NCBI RefSeq assembly: GCF_000224145.3
Contig: NC_020172.2
Location: 253,001 to 317,000, forward strand
Length of the DNA stretch: 64,000 nt
Direction: 5' to 3'
DNA from: Ciona intestinalis
Taxonomy: Eukaryota; Chordata; Ascidiacea; Phlebobranchia; Cionidae
Shown here: piece after piece, positions 27,690 through 40,400 of the stretch
How positions within the stretch are numbered: position 1 is the stretch's first letter
Layout: every line of letters begins with the position of its first letter
Program-made: the position numbers and the translations under genes
Notes under the pieces: model-generated
Databases searched by the model: none
The model's input: only the letters and a program-made list of their open reading frames with translations
Told to the model about the DNA's origin: nothing

Positions 27690-27881
27690 CGGTCCTGCCA
27701 CTTTTTTCCCCGGTCCTGCCACTTTTTTTCCCCGGTCCTGCCACTTTTTTTTTCCGGTCCTGCCACTTTTTTTCCCCGGTCCTGCCACTTTTTTTTCGCG
27801 GTCATGCCACTTTCTTTTCCCGGTCCTGCCACTTTTTTTTCCGGTAATGTCACTTTTTCGACCCGGTCATGCCTCTTTTTT
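27690..27881. repeat. minisatellite, unit about 22 bp (CGGTCCTGCCACTTTTTTCC)
   Basis: Nine tandem units with variable T and C tracts; the last units diverge (CGGTCATGCC). It begins about 30 bp beyond the point where the two PEX14 promoter copies stop matching, so it marks the duplication boundary. It is absent from the second copy. The stretch is open in frames on both strands only because the repeat lacks stops. Confidence 0.85.
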
Positions 27882-28144
27882 GTTGACTCCCCTTTAATTT
27901 CCGCTTCTTTACTGTATCTACCGTACATCTACTCTAATTTTCCCGCTTGTTTTCGCGTCGCCATTTTGTTATCTACTTTCTCAGATCTGAACGAAACAAA
28001 TTTATAAAATTATAGCCTAGGAAATTGATCTAGTATACTTAATATATTATAGATATTTATAAAAATCATCATGCATACGATCATATATAGCTCGAATTTT
28101 GATGATATTGTTTCAAGTTTAAATAACTTGGAAGCTTTATTGTC

Positions 28145-28221
28145 NNNNNNNNNNNNNNNNNNNNNNNNNNNNNNNNNNNNNNNNNNNNNNNNNNNNNNNN
28201 NNNNNNNNNNNNNNNNNNNNN
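28145..28221. other. assembly gap (77 N)
   Basis: Run of N between the minisatellite side and the second PEX14 copy, which begins at the first base after the gap. Confidence 0.99.
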
Positions 28222-30770
28222 ATACCTTTACATTGACTATAAAAACGTTACTTATCTTGTTGTTAAACTTCAAGTTAAATTGTTCTTACCTTATATATTG
28301 TGAAGAACGCATAGACAAAACCCCCAATTACGATTGCCATTGAAGAATATGCTTGAATGTTCTTCCATGCTGAAACTAAACAAAATCTTTTTTGTAAAGT
28401 ATTTTCTAAAAAGAGTGTGTAGGTTGCATACACAGATTTCTTACAGTTGATCCTTATTCATACCCATATGGTTTAGTAAGGTAACTAAATGACACTTGTA
28501 CGTTGTACACTAAAGTATTACATAACATGAAACCACCTGGCTTTGGAGGAACAGCATTAACTTGAGTGAGTTGAGTGATTGGGATGGGTTGGCTTGATAT
28601 ATTTGAACGTGAAACTGCAATTTCTATCTCATTCTCAGTCAAACCTGGCAAAAAAAATCAGTGAAATTCCTGAATAATTACAAAAGTAAAGGTTGTCACT
28701 CTTATATTAAATTCACATATTCGCAGTTTACCTGCATTTTTCACTAAGATGACTGGTTTATTATTGTTAGTTACACAATATACACAAATTTATTTGTTAA
28801 ACAGAAAAAGAAAAAATGTTATGAAAGGACTTTTAATAGATGTAACAATCTTATTGTAATTTGGTTTATCGAGAGTATTGTAATGTAAATAATGTTTACA
28901 CTATCCACAACAGGTGTAAAACTTTAGATATTGGACTGCACAACTAATAAAGAAATTAAAACAAACCCTTTTTATCTAAAATAACCACATTTTACATTTT
29001 GATAGATGTACATTAATATAATATAATAAAAATATACTAACAATATTATAATGGGCTATATATATATATACATAATTTTTTTTTCAATAAAAATTTAGAA
29101 GTGGAGTCCCGACCCCTGTTACTGAGATTACCCGTGCTGTCAGCACTGGCGTAAAGTTATGGGGTTGCAGGGTTGTCTGGCAACCCTTTGATTTTCTCCG
29201 GACAAACAATGCGTAAGGAATTACGTTCGACCAAACGAAGACGCCCTTATTACTGCGCACAAACTTCGATTACATTCGTTAAAATATGTCAATACCGGTG
29301 CGTCATTCCTACACAGGTGCGTCCAACTGGTATTCAAACTCGTGTGAATTGCCATTATGTTGTACAACGTGTGAATTGCCATTATGTTGTAATCAATTGC
29401 CAGGTTCAAACAACCGCTATTATGATGCAATGAATCCTTGTGTGAATCTCGGTAATACTGCCGCTGGTGACCAGTGAAAATTTTGGTCTCAAAATGTTCC
29501 TTACACCTCCCTGATACTCGCTGTATAATTTTTAAAAAAACTCGGGCGTTGTTTCGAAAATTAACTTTGAAAATGCGCAAAACCATGCTGCGTCACCGTA
29601 ATTCGCCAGACTTGTGTAAGGTTAACGATATATATTACGTCACAATAGCAATATGTTGCGTCACAGTAGTGACATATTACGAACGTCACAGCACGTTATG
29701 GAAACCTACTTATACCGACGGACGAGTCTTCGTTTGTACGATAACCCCAGACTCAGGCGGGCTCGACGAAAGTCACGTACGACATAGCCATTGTGACATC
29801 ACTCGCTGGGCAATCGGATTCAACCATTTTTCGTTACATGGACTTGCCGAACCCGGAAAATTTTTATTTCGTCCCATTCCTAAGTAATTCTGCAGACGCT
29901 TACGTTTGTATGTACAAAGCACATATTTAAAGGGTTGCAAACCAAGACTATTTCCCCAAGAGGGGGAAATAGCCGGGGGAAAATAGCATAGCTGGAGAGG
30001 GGGATAGTTACGGGTGAAATAGCAAGGGAGAAATAGTCATGGAGGGGAAACAGACGCTGTTGCCCCGCTAAGGATTAAAATGTTATTATATACTTATTTA
30101 TTAAAGAATAAACCTCTAAACCTATAATATGTTTAAGTCTAAATACAGAGACATGTGACATACCTTTGCTTACTAGGAATTTTTTTTTCTGATCCAACGG
30201 ACTCGATTGTGTTTGTGGATTTTGAAGAAACTTCACAGCAGTGCTAATTAAACTTTCCCTGGGTGCAGCCGGTCCCAATTCTGGTACATTTTCCGGTATC
30301 CCACCATTCTGACTTGCCATTATTTATATATGCATATATGGAGCAGCCTATTTATAGTGTCTGAATGGTGTCTGAAAGTTATGAATAAAATAAACGAGTG
30401 GATGAATGTTACTTATTGATACATAGGACTTTAGGAAGAAGTATAGGTACACAATTTCCGTTAAGCAATACAGTGGCCAGTGGGTATCAAAGTATACGTT
30501 TTAAGATTAAAATTTTGACTGGTTAACAGAGGCAAAATTATTTTGATGCAAAAAAAAGTTCTGCAGTTTTCTTGTTTACTGTATAAACTAAATTCTGCCA
30601 AAACTATAATATTTTATAAATGACGTCATATATAGTTATGTTACCGGAGGAAAATTAAGTCTGAGTACTATGATTAAATGATTTACTGGCTGGAAAGTTC
30701 ATTTTATCTCAGGAGTGGAGATTGAACTAGTTTTACCCTTTGGCAGGCCAAATGACAATGGTCAAAAGTT
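28222..30770 (-). pseudogene. second copy of PEX14 promoter and exons 1-3
   Basis: Bases 28222-30770 repeat about 25150-27660 nearly throughout, including introns, the intronic repeat and the promoter CRE. Exon copies are 30164-30320, 28537-28644 and 28290-28369, with the same phases and the same encoded residues as the PEX14 exons I list at 27077-27233, 25463-25570 and 25216-25295. Differences are scattered substitutions and short indels of the order of a few per cent, mostly in introns. The copy breaks off at the N gap before exon 4. Either a recent tandem duplication, leaving a truncated gene that could at most be an alternative promoter, or two haplotypes of a very polymorphic animal placed in tandem by the assembler. 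The conserved splice sites and lack of decay favour the second. Confidence 0.8.
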
Positions 30771-30967
30771 TACATAACCTCATACGAGTATGTCTAGTAA
30801 AGAGTCAAGAAAGTGCATTTGTGCAACGTAGCCTTTTGTTGATGGAACAAGACTGCCATTTTATGCCTAATTTGGAGAAAATTACCCAACAAAAGTTCTG
30901 TAATCTTGTAACAAAAATAGCTGTAGAACAACGCAAGCAGATTTTTCTTTTAAACGCGCGTGTCTAG
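30752..30967 (+). CDS. small unrecognised ORF, divergent from PEX14
   Basis: 71 codons from ATG 30752 (a second ATG follows two codons later): MTMVKSLHNLIRVCL, then LLLMEQDCHFMPNLEKITQQ, ending FLLNARV. Composition looks protein-like, mixed helical and basic, with no signal peptide or membrane segment, but I recognise no family. It starts 430 bp from the PEX14 ATG copy in the opposite direction, so the two could share a bidirectional promoter with the CRE at 30621. In the other promoter copy (about 27638) the same first six codons are present and then the sequence diverges and stops after eleven codons. It may be a single-exon small gene, a first exon, or chance. Confidence 0.4.
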   Translation: MTMVKSLHNLIRVCLVKSQESAFVQRSLLLMEQDCHFMPNLEKITQQKFCNLVTKIAVEQRKQIFLLNARV

Positions 30968-31188
30968 GGGTGTTGTCACATGAAAGTAATAACCCTTCCT
31001 CTTATTGGATGTCGCCATAGATATCATATTCGCCATAGATATATAGATGTCGCTGGTTGCTATGGAAGCTTGGTGCAAATGTGAATCAAGTTTGTTTTTA
31101 ATGTCTACACGTTTGTTGTGATACAATACAGCTGTAATGTGATGCGCATTTACTCCGGAAATAATTGTATTTGGGGCAAGCGAAGGCA

Positions 31189-31329
31189 CTAGTGAAAAAT
31201 CCTCTCGTACATAGCAAAATAGGCTGTTGGAAAATGTTAGAGGTTGGTGGTTGGGAATTGGTGGTTAGGGGGTTAGTGTTTATAGGGGTTAGTGGTTAGC
31301 AAATAAGGTGGGGGGGGGTTCTTCACTAG
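31189..31329. mobile_element. MITE family T, copy 2
   Basis: Ends CTAGTGAAAAATCC (31189) and GGGTTCTTCACTAG (31329) in inverted orientation, interior GGTTGGTGGTTGGGAATTGG, GGTTAGGGGGTTAGTG, GGGGTTAGTGGTTAG. Same structure as 5729-5914 but about 45 bp shorter. It lies 100 bp before the ANKMY1 acceptor. Confidence 0.75.
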
Positions 31330-31419
31330 CACCCAAGTGAACCATCATGTTTTACACATGACAGTTAATTTTATTTTAAAAGTTAAACGTTTTAAAATTA
31401 ACGTATTTTCATACCAATT

Positions 31420-31429
31420 TTAACAACAG
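31420..31429 (+). promoter_or_regulatory. 3' splice site 20 nt before ANKMY1 ATG (spliced-leader acceptor candidate)
   Basis: CAATTTTAACAACAG ends at 31429 and the ATG is at 31450. Fits a spliced-leader acceptor or the end of a 5' untranslated intron. Confidence 0.45.
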
Positions 31430-31449
31430 GTCATTGTGTAGATAAGGAA

Positions 31450-34400
31450 ATGCCTTCGATATCACCTGATGGTGAAAATATTAAAGAAAACACTTTTTTA
31501 CGATTAATAACATCATCGGACCACCGTGGCTATGAAGGCCAGACTGTTTTATCTGGAAAGTTTTCGTGGCCTTCTGGTGCCTTGTATGAGGGTGAATATA
31601 AAGAGCACCGAAGACATGGGGCTGGAAAACAAACTTGGCAAGATGGTTCAACGTATAAAGGGGAATTTATGAATGATATGAGACATGGACAAGGAATACA
31701 TAAGTGGGCATCTGGAGAGGTAATAATGTCTGATGTAAATGATAGCATAGAATTTAGAACCACACATGGTAACCTAAGGATATAACCTAAGGAAAATTGT
31801 GGGTTATGTTTTCTTGTGCAATAAAAATACTTAACAGCAGTAGGTAAATGCACTAATCCAGTAATCACTAATTGTTTGCCTAAATTTGTCAGTCATACAG
31901 ATAAAAAACAACTACTTATAGAGTTGCATATTTTGTACTGGGTCAGCAGGTGCAAGGTGTATGAAATGGAATACCTAGGCGTGGAGCATACATACCTCCA
32001 AGTACCCTTTACACGAAGAAGTTATATATGTTTTTACATAGATATATGAAGGCAGTTTCTACAAAGACCACATGCATGGTAGTGGTAGATACACATGGAA
32101 TGATGGATCTGTCTATTCCGGAACTTTCTATCTTGACCGCAAGGAAGGATATGGGTGTTTAACTTTCGTGAATGGTGATTTGTTTGAAGGCCTTTATAAA
32201 TCTAATGAAAGATTTGGTCCTGGCATTTTGACATATGCAAGTAACACTGGTTGTAAAGTGCAAGACATTGGATGGTGGTTCAGAGATAAGTTAATAAGAC
32301 TTTGCAGTGAAGTAAATGGAGTGTTCAGCTTGACAGATCATGATGAATATGAATATTGTGAAGATGAGACACATCATGAAATTAACTTCAACGAAGATGA
32401 AACTTTTGTTCAAGATGCTTTACTCGCCGACGATGTAACTTCATATAATTTCCAATCATCTCAGTTTAAATTTGCATTATCCTCTGATAACACAGCCTTA
32501 CCAAAAGGCATTGAATCATATTCAAAAGATTTTGAACATTTGCCAGTGACCAGTAAATTAAAAGAGGAATTGAACATTGCTTTTTTCGGTACTTCATATG
32601 ATACAATATTAAAAGATCGACGAATTCCCATTAAAGCATTTAATAATTCTGTTTTGAGCAAGAAAATCCAAAAGCATGTAAGTTTCACTTGACTTCTTGA
32701 TATTAGTATGTAATTATGTCATACTTGTAAGTTATAATTGAAACTAAACTATACATCATATTTTGTTAACAACCAACTATAATTTCTTATTATGCATAAT
32801 TTTTTTTTCTATTTTAATTGTGACGTATATTTGAAATTATTTGTGCAAAGTGACTGATAGTTATCTATACTAGTTTGTTTAATATTTCATTTAATTTTTA
32901 GATTCATACTCATCAGTTTGCCGAGAAGCATTTATCATTTTTTCCTGGTGATGTCTTAACTAAAGAAAGATCAAATTTTGAGTCTAAACCTGGGCCTTTA
33001 GAAGTTGCTTCTATGCGACTTATTGTTAGTAGTGCTGAAGGTGCAACCCATAAAGTGTATTCCATACTTAAGTCTGGTCTTGTTAATCCTAATGTGTGCG
33101 ATAGAGGAGGTAGTGTTGCTATTGTTTCCGCTGCTACTAACTGCCACCTGGATGTGGTGAACATCTTGCTTGACATGGGTGCCAACATTAACCAGGTAAA
33201 ATAGTTTAACATACCTTTAATTTGGCTGCTTAATGTAATATTTCTGGGTGTTGGTGTACTTGCCCAACTCTTGTTTAAATCCCAGGTTGGCTGACCTCAT
33301 TGTAGGACTTAGGACATTACAGCATAAAATAACTTATATTCCACCCAGGTGAATGATGAAGGCATATCAGCTTTAACAGCCTGCCACATTTTCTATTATC
33401 CTGTTGATCATTTTAAACAAAATCTGACTGATAAATTGTTCAAAAATGTTTTACCAAAAAAGAAGAAAAAAGTGAAAACTGGAAGAAAAAGTAAAAAGGT
33501 GGTTTGTTTGTTTTAGTGTTTCTCAAAATATTTAAAGCCATGACGCACTTTAATCTTAGATGTTATAATTTTGTCTGCTTAAAATTGTTCTTTAACTTTA
33601 GTTAATTAGGAAAAGTAACACAACACCGTGATAAACTGGTTTACAATTATTTTTGTCAAAATTGTATTTAGTTTTTTAATATATATTACTTCCCAATGCT
33701 TTTTTATCTAATGTAACAAAATTTTTCCGAACAAAAAATAACATATTTTGTTTAATTTCGCTTCTAAATAAACATTGACAATTTGAAATTCCGTTTTAGT
33801 TTTATTATTTATTTAGTTGATACTGTTGTATCATTTTGTAGTCATGTCCAAGCAGCCCTAAGCATATTCGTCGATTGTCATTCTCTGAACACCGGTCTCC
33901 ATCCCCTGATAGTTTGTTAAAGCGAAGAATGACACTTGCATCTCCAGTTCTTTCTTCATCTGATGATGACAATGCATCTTTCCTTGATGACATCAGTTCA
34001 ACCACTTGTATTGAGATGTGCAAAAGTGATTTAAGGTGATGTTTGAATGAACGTATGGTGCTTATTTATCTTTGTGTGATAGGGCAACCCAAAGTTATAG
34101 GGGGGACCTGTTTTATACACTTCATGCTCATGGCTGCTGTGACTGCTTTTCTTTAAAATAACGAATTACTGACTTTTAAATTAAGACCCATATATTGACA
34201 ATAGTAGAGGCATCCAACTTTTACCCCTTGACTTTGATTTCACAGCGATCACTTTCGGCTGCGGTTACAGCATATTCCCGAACAATTTTAGACACCCGTG
34301 TTGGTATATACTTCGTTGCATCACAGGTGTCTAAAGCTGCTTCCTAGTCTGGATTATCTAAGATTTTGACTGGCAAGAAATCAAACTGTTCCGTACTCAC

Positions 34401-37400
34401 GGTTATAGTAACTGTATTTTCTCGTTCATATAGAATATACGTGTCTCGTAACTACTTCGTTTGTTTATCGATGTCATTCCATTCAAAAAAAAGAGTTTTA
34501 GGTGTGCACCCGCTGCAGTATGGAAAAGCTATCGCGAGACCTCAAACATTAGAGTCAGTAATGGGGACAATGGAAATTGTGTGCCTTAATACAACCATTG
34601 GCCACTACATATTCATAAATGAGCATTACTTCTTACAGAATCCTGAAAGGTTTACGGGTTAAGTCAGCTGATAAAATAAGGAAACAAAAAATGTTGGAGT
34701 TTATGGCGCCACCAAGTGATGGTTCAAGTGAAGGAGCTTCAAAAACATCAACGGGTAAATATTGGTTTGTGTGTCATGCATGCTGTGCTTATCATATGTT
34801 GTAATGTCCAAAGGATTGTATAGAATTCAAGGGTCCTTTTATTGACTATGTGAGAAGTTTACAATACCTGTTAAGTTGACAGTATGCGTAATTATGTTTA
34901 ATATATCACTTACATGCTTATATCTGAAAAATTGTTTAGCCTACTGCACTACACAGATATTTTGTGGTAAATTTGCAAGTTATATCTGACTGTGTTGGAT
35001 TCCTCAAATGGCATTTCTTTTACCCTGGTTCTAGTGCATAATATTTGGTGTAAATATCCCATTCGCCAAGTGAATTTTTACACCATGTTCCAGAATTGGC
35101 ATTTGAATCGAATGAAAATGTCTTCGATCTTGAAGCAAAAGTTACTGATGATTTGATTGAACGAACAGCTACATTGTTAAGTCGAAACGAACGAGCCGTT
35201 AGTGGAGTATCAACAAGGAACGGACAAGCTATTATGTTGGGCACTGCTGGTGCTTTGGCTGTGTGGAAAGCTGAGTATGTTGCTATGATTCCCTTATTTT
35301 AACACATGCGCTGAATATAAAAATGTCAGTCTCAGTTTTCCACTGGTTGTCTCTGAGTTTAGTTTTTTTTTTGTGTGAAGATTTCAACAAAAATAACACT
35401 TTTATATTCAGTTTTTGTCAAGCAAAAAAAAGTCAAAAATCTTATGTTCATACAATCCTATAATTTGTGGGTGTTTTAAGCATTTAAAAATATAAATAGT
35501 TCGTTTTTATGCCAATCACAATTTACTTTAGGGCAAACCGCACATCATGTTTAACCATTATGTTCGATGTCATTAAACTTTTGTGAGTACTGTGAGTATA
35601 ATATGTTACTCAAACACACAAATGTAAAAATACAAGTTTTCCCTTGGTATTTTTCGCATACAAGTCACATGTCCTTGTAACTGATAGTTTTCACTATTTA
35701 TTCATGTCAGTTTCATTCCAACAACATTGTGCTTATAATTCTTTTTTGCTCTGTTTAAGAAATTTTAGCTTTTTATTTAATAAAAGAAATATTTAATGTT
35801 GTTTAAATGTCACACACAGACACATCCAGTTAAGGAAAATGATGGATGTATTGCTGGTGAGGGGGGCTGATCCTAACATTGGGGGAATACCCTTCCCCCC
35901 ATTGTTGTTTGCCGTGAAAGCATCGGATGTCGATGCAGTTTCCTCGCTACTACGTAGAGGAGCAAGAACCGACTTCAAACTTTCTGATAAAGTAAGATAA
36001 GTTATTTTATTAATAACGAATGAATGTAACTGTTACATGGCAGAATACATCAGTTAAATTTAGTACAATAATGGTACAATAAAGTTTAATAAATAAATAG
36101 AGTAGGCTATTCACATTTGTCTTTATAAGAATACAAACTAAAGCTACATTACAATGTGCTCTTTCAATAAACAACATTTCTTTGTATTTTTATGTTTATA
36201 TGTTACAGCTTGGTGGATACACAGCTCTTCATATAGCCAGCGGTATGATGTGCCATGAAGGAGTAAAGATTGTGGAACTTTTATTACATGCCAATGCTGA
36301 CCCTAACACGTGCGCTCTTGAAAAAGTTACCTTGAAGGAAAAACTTCAACCTCGCATGGTACGATGTTTAGATTCAAATTCAAACCATAGCTTGAATTTC
36401 GGCTCATTGTATATTGTTGGCACTTTATCAGTAGCATATATCAACTTGTACTTATTAGTTCAATCCAGGGATATACAAGTCATATTACTGCCAAATCCAG
36501 TAACTAGCTTATACCATGTCTGGTGCTTATATTTTGTCTAGCATAATGTAACCAATGTTTGGACTGGATAATTGTATCATGATTCCAAATTAAATTAAAA
36601 TCTGTCTTTATAACTTTTAATTAGAGCTTAACTTGAGTTGAAAATTATATATTGAAGAGGCGTATACACCAATACCACTATTGTTGATACAGGGCAGCAC
36701 AAAGTTGGATGTTAAGTATAATACAGATGATAATAAAATGATGATGATTCATGATGAAGGTATCACGCCACTTCATGTAGCTTCTCACAGGGATGATAAT
36801 TATAAGGTATACTAATTCTAATCTTTTGGTAAACTTATTCTGTTGAGTTATATTTCCTCTGATTGTAACGCCTGTAGCTGTTTGAGTGTTGGATCAAGTA
36901 TTGTGACCAATACGATTGATGATTATTTCATTTTCTTATAATAGAGGTATAACTAAAAGTTGTGCCGAGGTGATGCTGGATGCTGGGCAGTTAAACTAAG
37001 TTAGGATGTGCCAAGCCGAACCAGAGCGCCACTTTTTTTCTTTTTTTTAGCCGAGTTCTAACCAAGCAATTGCCATACTATTTCACATTTAGACAACCGG
37101 TAAAAAAGACCCCTGTTGAGAACTTTAATATCATGTTTTTGATGAAGTTGCTTCATGTTCACAGGATGCATGTTACATCACTCACTTACTTCTTGATAAT
37201 GGAGCACAACCTGATCGTATCTGGATGGGTCATTCACCTCTATCATTATCCATTGCATCTGGTAATGATCTGGTAAGATGCCACCTAATTAAATTAACAT
37301 CTTAGTTTGTACACTTCAAAACTGTAGCTCAAAAGTTATGACATACAATAATTTTTGAGCTTACTGTAATAAAACATTTTCAACTTTTAAATAATTTTAA

Positions 37401-40400
37401 GAACATTTTGTCCGGCGCCGTGGCGTAGTGGTTAGTGCGCCTGCCTGTAACCATTAGGTAATGGGTTNCAAGGCTTGTCGCTGCTACNNNNNNNNNNNNN
37501 NNNNNNNNNNNNNNNNNNNNNNNNNNNNNNNNNNNNNNNNNNNNNNNNNNNNNNNNNNNNNNNNNNNNNNNNATAACGACTGTCGTTTTCCGGCCACGCG
37601 AGGATAAAGTAAGTTACAGTCATTCATTCATTCATTCATTCATTCATTCAATATCCAACATCGTAATAATTAACTCTTTTAGTGCATAAGAAAACTATTG
37701 GAGTTTGGCGCAAATGCAAGTCTTGAATTAACTCATGAGTTAGGAAGTGCATTGTGTGTTGCTTCTGATCCACAATATGAATTTAGAAGAACACCAGCGG
37801 AGAGAATAGCTTTGGTAATTTAAACCGTATTATCTTATTTAAACTTTTTGAGACCTTTTTTTGACAATACCTAAATAACTATGGGATTTCATTTTTTTAT
37901 CAATGAAAGCATTTTTGTTATAATTCCTTGCATGTTAATTTGAAAACCTCTAAATTAAACCATTAGGTTTAAAACAATATTGCGAAAACAGTAATTTTAA
38001 TAACTTTGTCATTTGTTTTAAAATGTCACATGTTTTAAACATGTTATAATTGTTCTGTTTATTATATTTTTTACATCAGGTTGATCAACTTGTGAGCTTT
38101 GGTGCAAACATGTTAGCTCCAGTTAAATTTGGAAGCAAGTCTTCCACAGGGACGGTTGTTGATTATGCTCACTGGATGTTTAATAAGGATACGAGAATAT
38201 CTAGAACACCATATCATGCATTGACTATTAAGGTACAATCTTAAAAGGATCGTATGTGGCTGAGGGTCGTTTAGCGAGTTAATAGAATTAACGACAGTTC
38301 AAAGTTGTCAATTCATGGCTTAAAAAATTCAAATGTTGGGGGTTACTGTGGATTAGTTAAGACTCAATGCGTATTGAACAACCCGTTGGTCACATATGTC
38401 CTTTTCATTATGGATAATCTGGAAATAATATAAAAGGTCATCGTAATACTTGAACAATTACTATTATTGTCCATTTTTGTTCATTATAATAAATATCTGC
38501 TATCAATGTTGTTTGTTATAGGAAAGGGAAGCATATACTGCAAGGAAAAATCTTCTGTCTCACCTTGGTTGTTTGTTACGTGAGAGCGCTGTTAACTCAG
38601 AAAGGGAATATTTGAAGCAGAAGTTTTATAATGGTCTCAAAAGTAAGTTTCTTATGGTTTGCTCGTGCATTTCTTAAAACTGGACAGTTTGTGGCCAATA
38701 TAAAGAGGATTAACACCCACAGCCTCTGCTTCATTAATAATATACCCAAATTTGTTTTTACAAATTTACAAATGTTTTTATGCAAGAGTTTCTTACCATA
38801 AGTCTCTAAATAAACATGTGCAAAAAACTGCTTGTTGACTCACAATACAAACCCTATGGCCTTCTTGGAGGGCCACCATATTGTAAAACAATGGTTCAGA
38901 CTGAATAAATATCTTTACAAAATCTGAAGATATATTGTGGATGAACAATTTGTTGTAGATTGTTGAAAATTAGTGCAGAATGACAGTTAGGCAGTGAGGA
39001 GTAGACCGAGTAAATGAGTTGTTACAATTGTTAGTTAAACATCATTCTGGTAGATTGTTGTAAAGTGTAAACGTTTGTTACATCATATGGTCTATGTATA
39101 AACTTTCTTCTTAGGTTTCCAAAGCTACATAGCTGCTGACTGTTTAATATAAATTAAACTATTAAATATTAATCAAGGGGGGCAACATTTTCTTAAATAA
39201 CTTTTGTTTAAATAATTGACTAGTTGTTGCAATGGTTGTTATTATGAGTTTACCATCATTTCCAAATTGGGGTTCTTTAAAAAAATAACCATTATTTGAC
39301 ATTGATAATGCATTTTGTGGTTTGACTTAAGTGACTTATTCGCTGTTGTTTTCGTTTTTTGCGTATTTCCTCTTATTTAATTATTGTTTTTAAGGAGGGT
39401 GTGAAATGTTAGGTAATATTAAATGCTTGATACACAGTACTTGGTTAATCACATGTAAATAAACAAAACTAGATTACAAAAACAAAGATTTAGCGAATTC
39501 AAATCAGCAAGGACAGAACCGCAAAACACGTGCTCGCATAAGCAGTTGGAAAATAATAATGGTGTATGATAAAGGTTGAGGTCTTGGGAATTAATGAATA
39601 TTTTGCATTGAATCAGGCAAGGGGATATTTTATAAACTATGGAATGAACAAGATAGTGAAAAGAAGCGACAACTCAAGTTAGTTGAAGTTAAAAAGTGTA
39701 AGAAAATAATTGCAAGGTAAATATTGCTAGGGTGGAAACTAGAAAGTGCTAGTATACAGATAGGCTTCAGAGTGAGTTGTTTAGACTATTCGATAAGAAG
39801 GTAATATACACCGTTTTGCTATTTTGTCAGCATATATTCTGTAGGATTGCAGGTAATTACAGTTTGTTTTTTATGTTTTATTGTGTGTTGGAACAGAATA
39901 CATATATATGACTGTGCATGTTTTATTATATTTTTCTGTTATCCTGTTTGACATTAGCCCTCCTCCTGTTTGACATTACATTATTTTTCTGTTATCCTGT
40001 TTGACATTATTAATGTGAAACATTCAATGTTAAATTCTTTTGTTAGGTCGGAGCGGAAGTCGAACCGACACCTTTCTATACGCGGGGGTGGCAGAGAAAA
40101 CAACAAACAATTCGTTCGTGCACGATCAAGAAGATCATTCAACCAGCAGGGTCAGCTTTAATCGACCACTAAAAAATGTTAAACTTAGGTATTTATTTGA
40201 TATTGAATGAAACTTATTTATCTTTGCGCTGCGATGTAACGACAGTCATTTAAATACGGGTGCCTTACTATATACAGTTTGTGCCTGCTTACGAGTCACC
40301 ATATATGTAAATATGACTTTTTTTATTAATGACAATTTGGGCGACCTATTAATGTCCAATGGGTTTGAGCAATGGAATTTAAGTATAGTAGGGTGGGGGA

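Noticed and set aside
27609-28007. 132-codon ORF and its minus-strand partner
   Set aside because: Translations of the CGGTCCTGCCAC minisatellite; repetitive without biological context.
34366-34662. Extra ANKMY1 exon (98-codon ORF)
   Set aside because: Only the last part overlaps the real exon at 34639-34754, in another frame; no acceptor supports the upstream portion.
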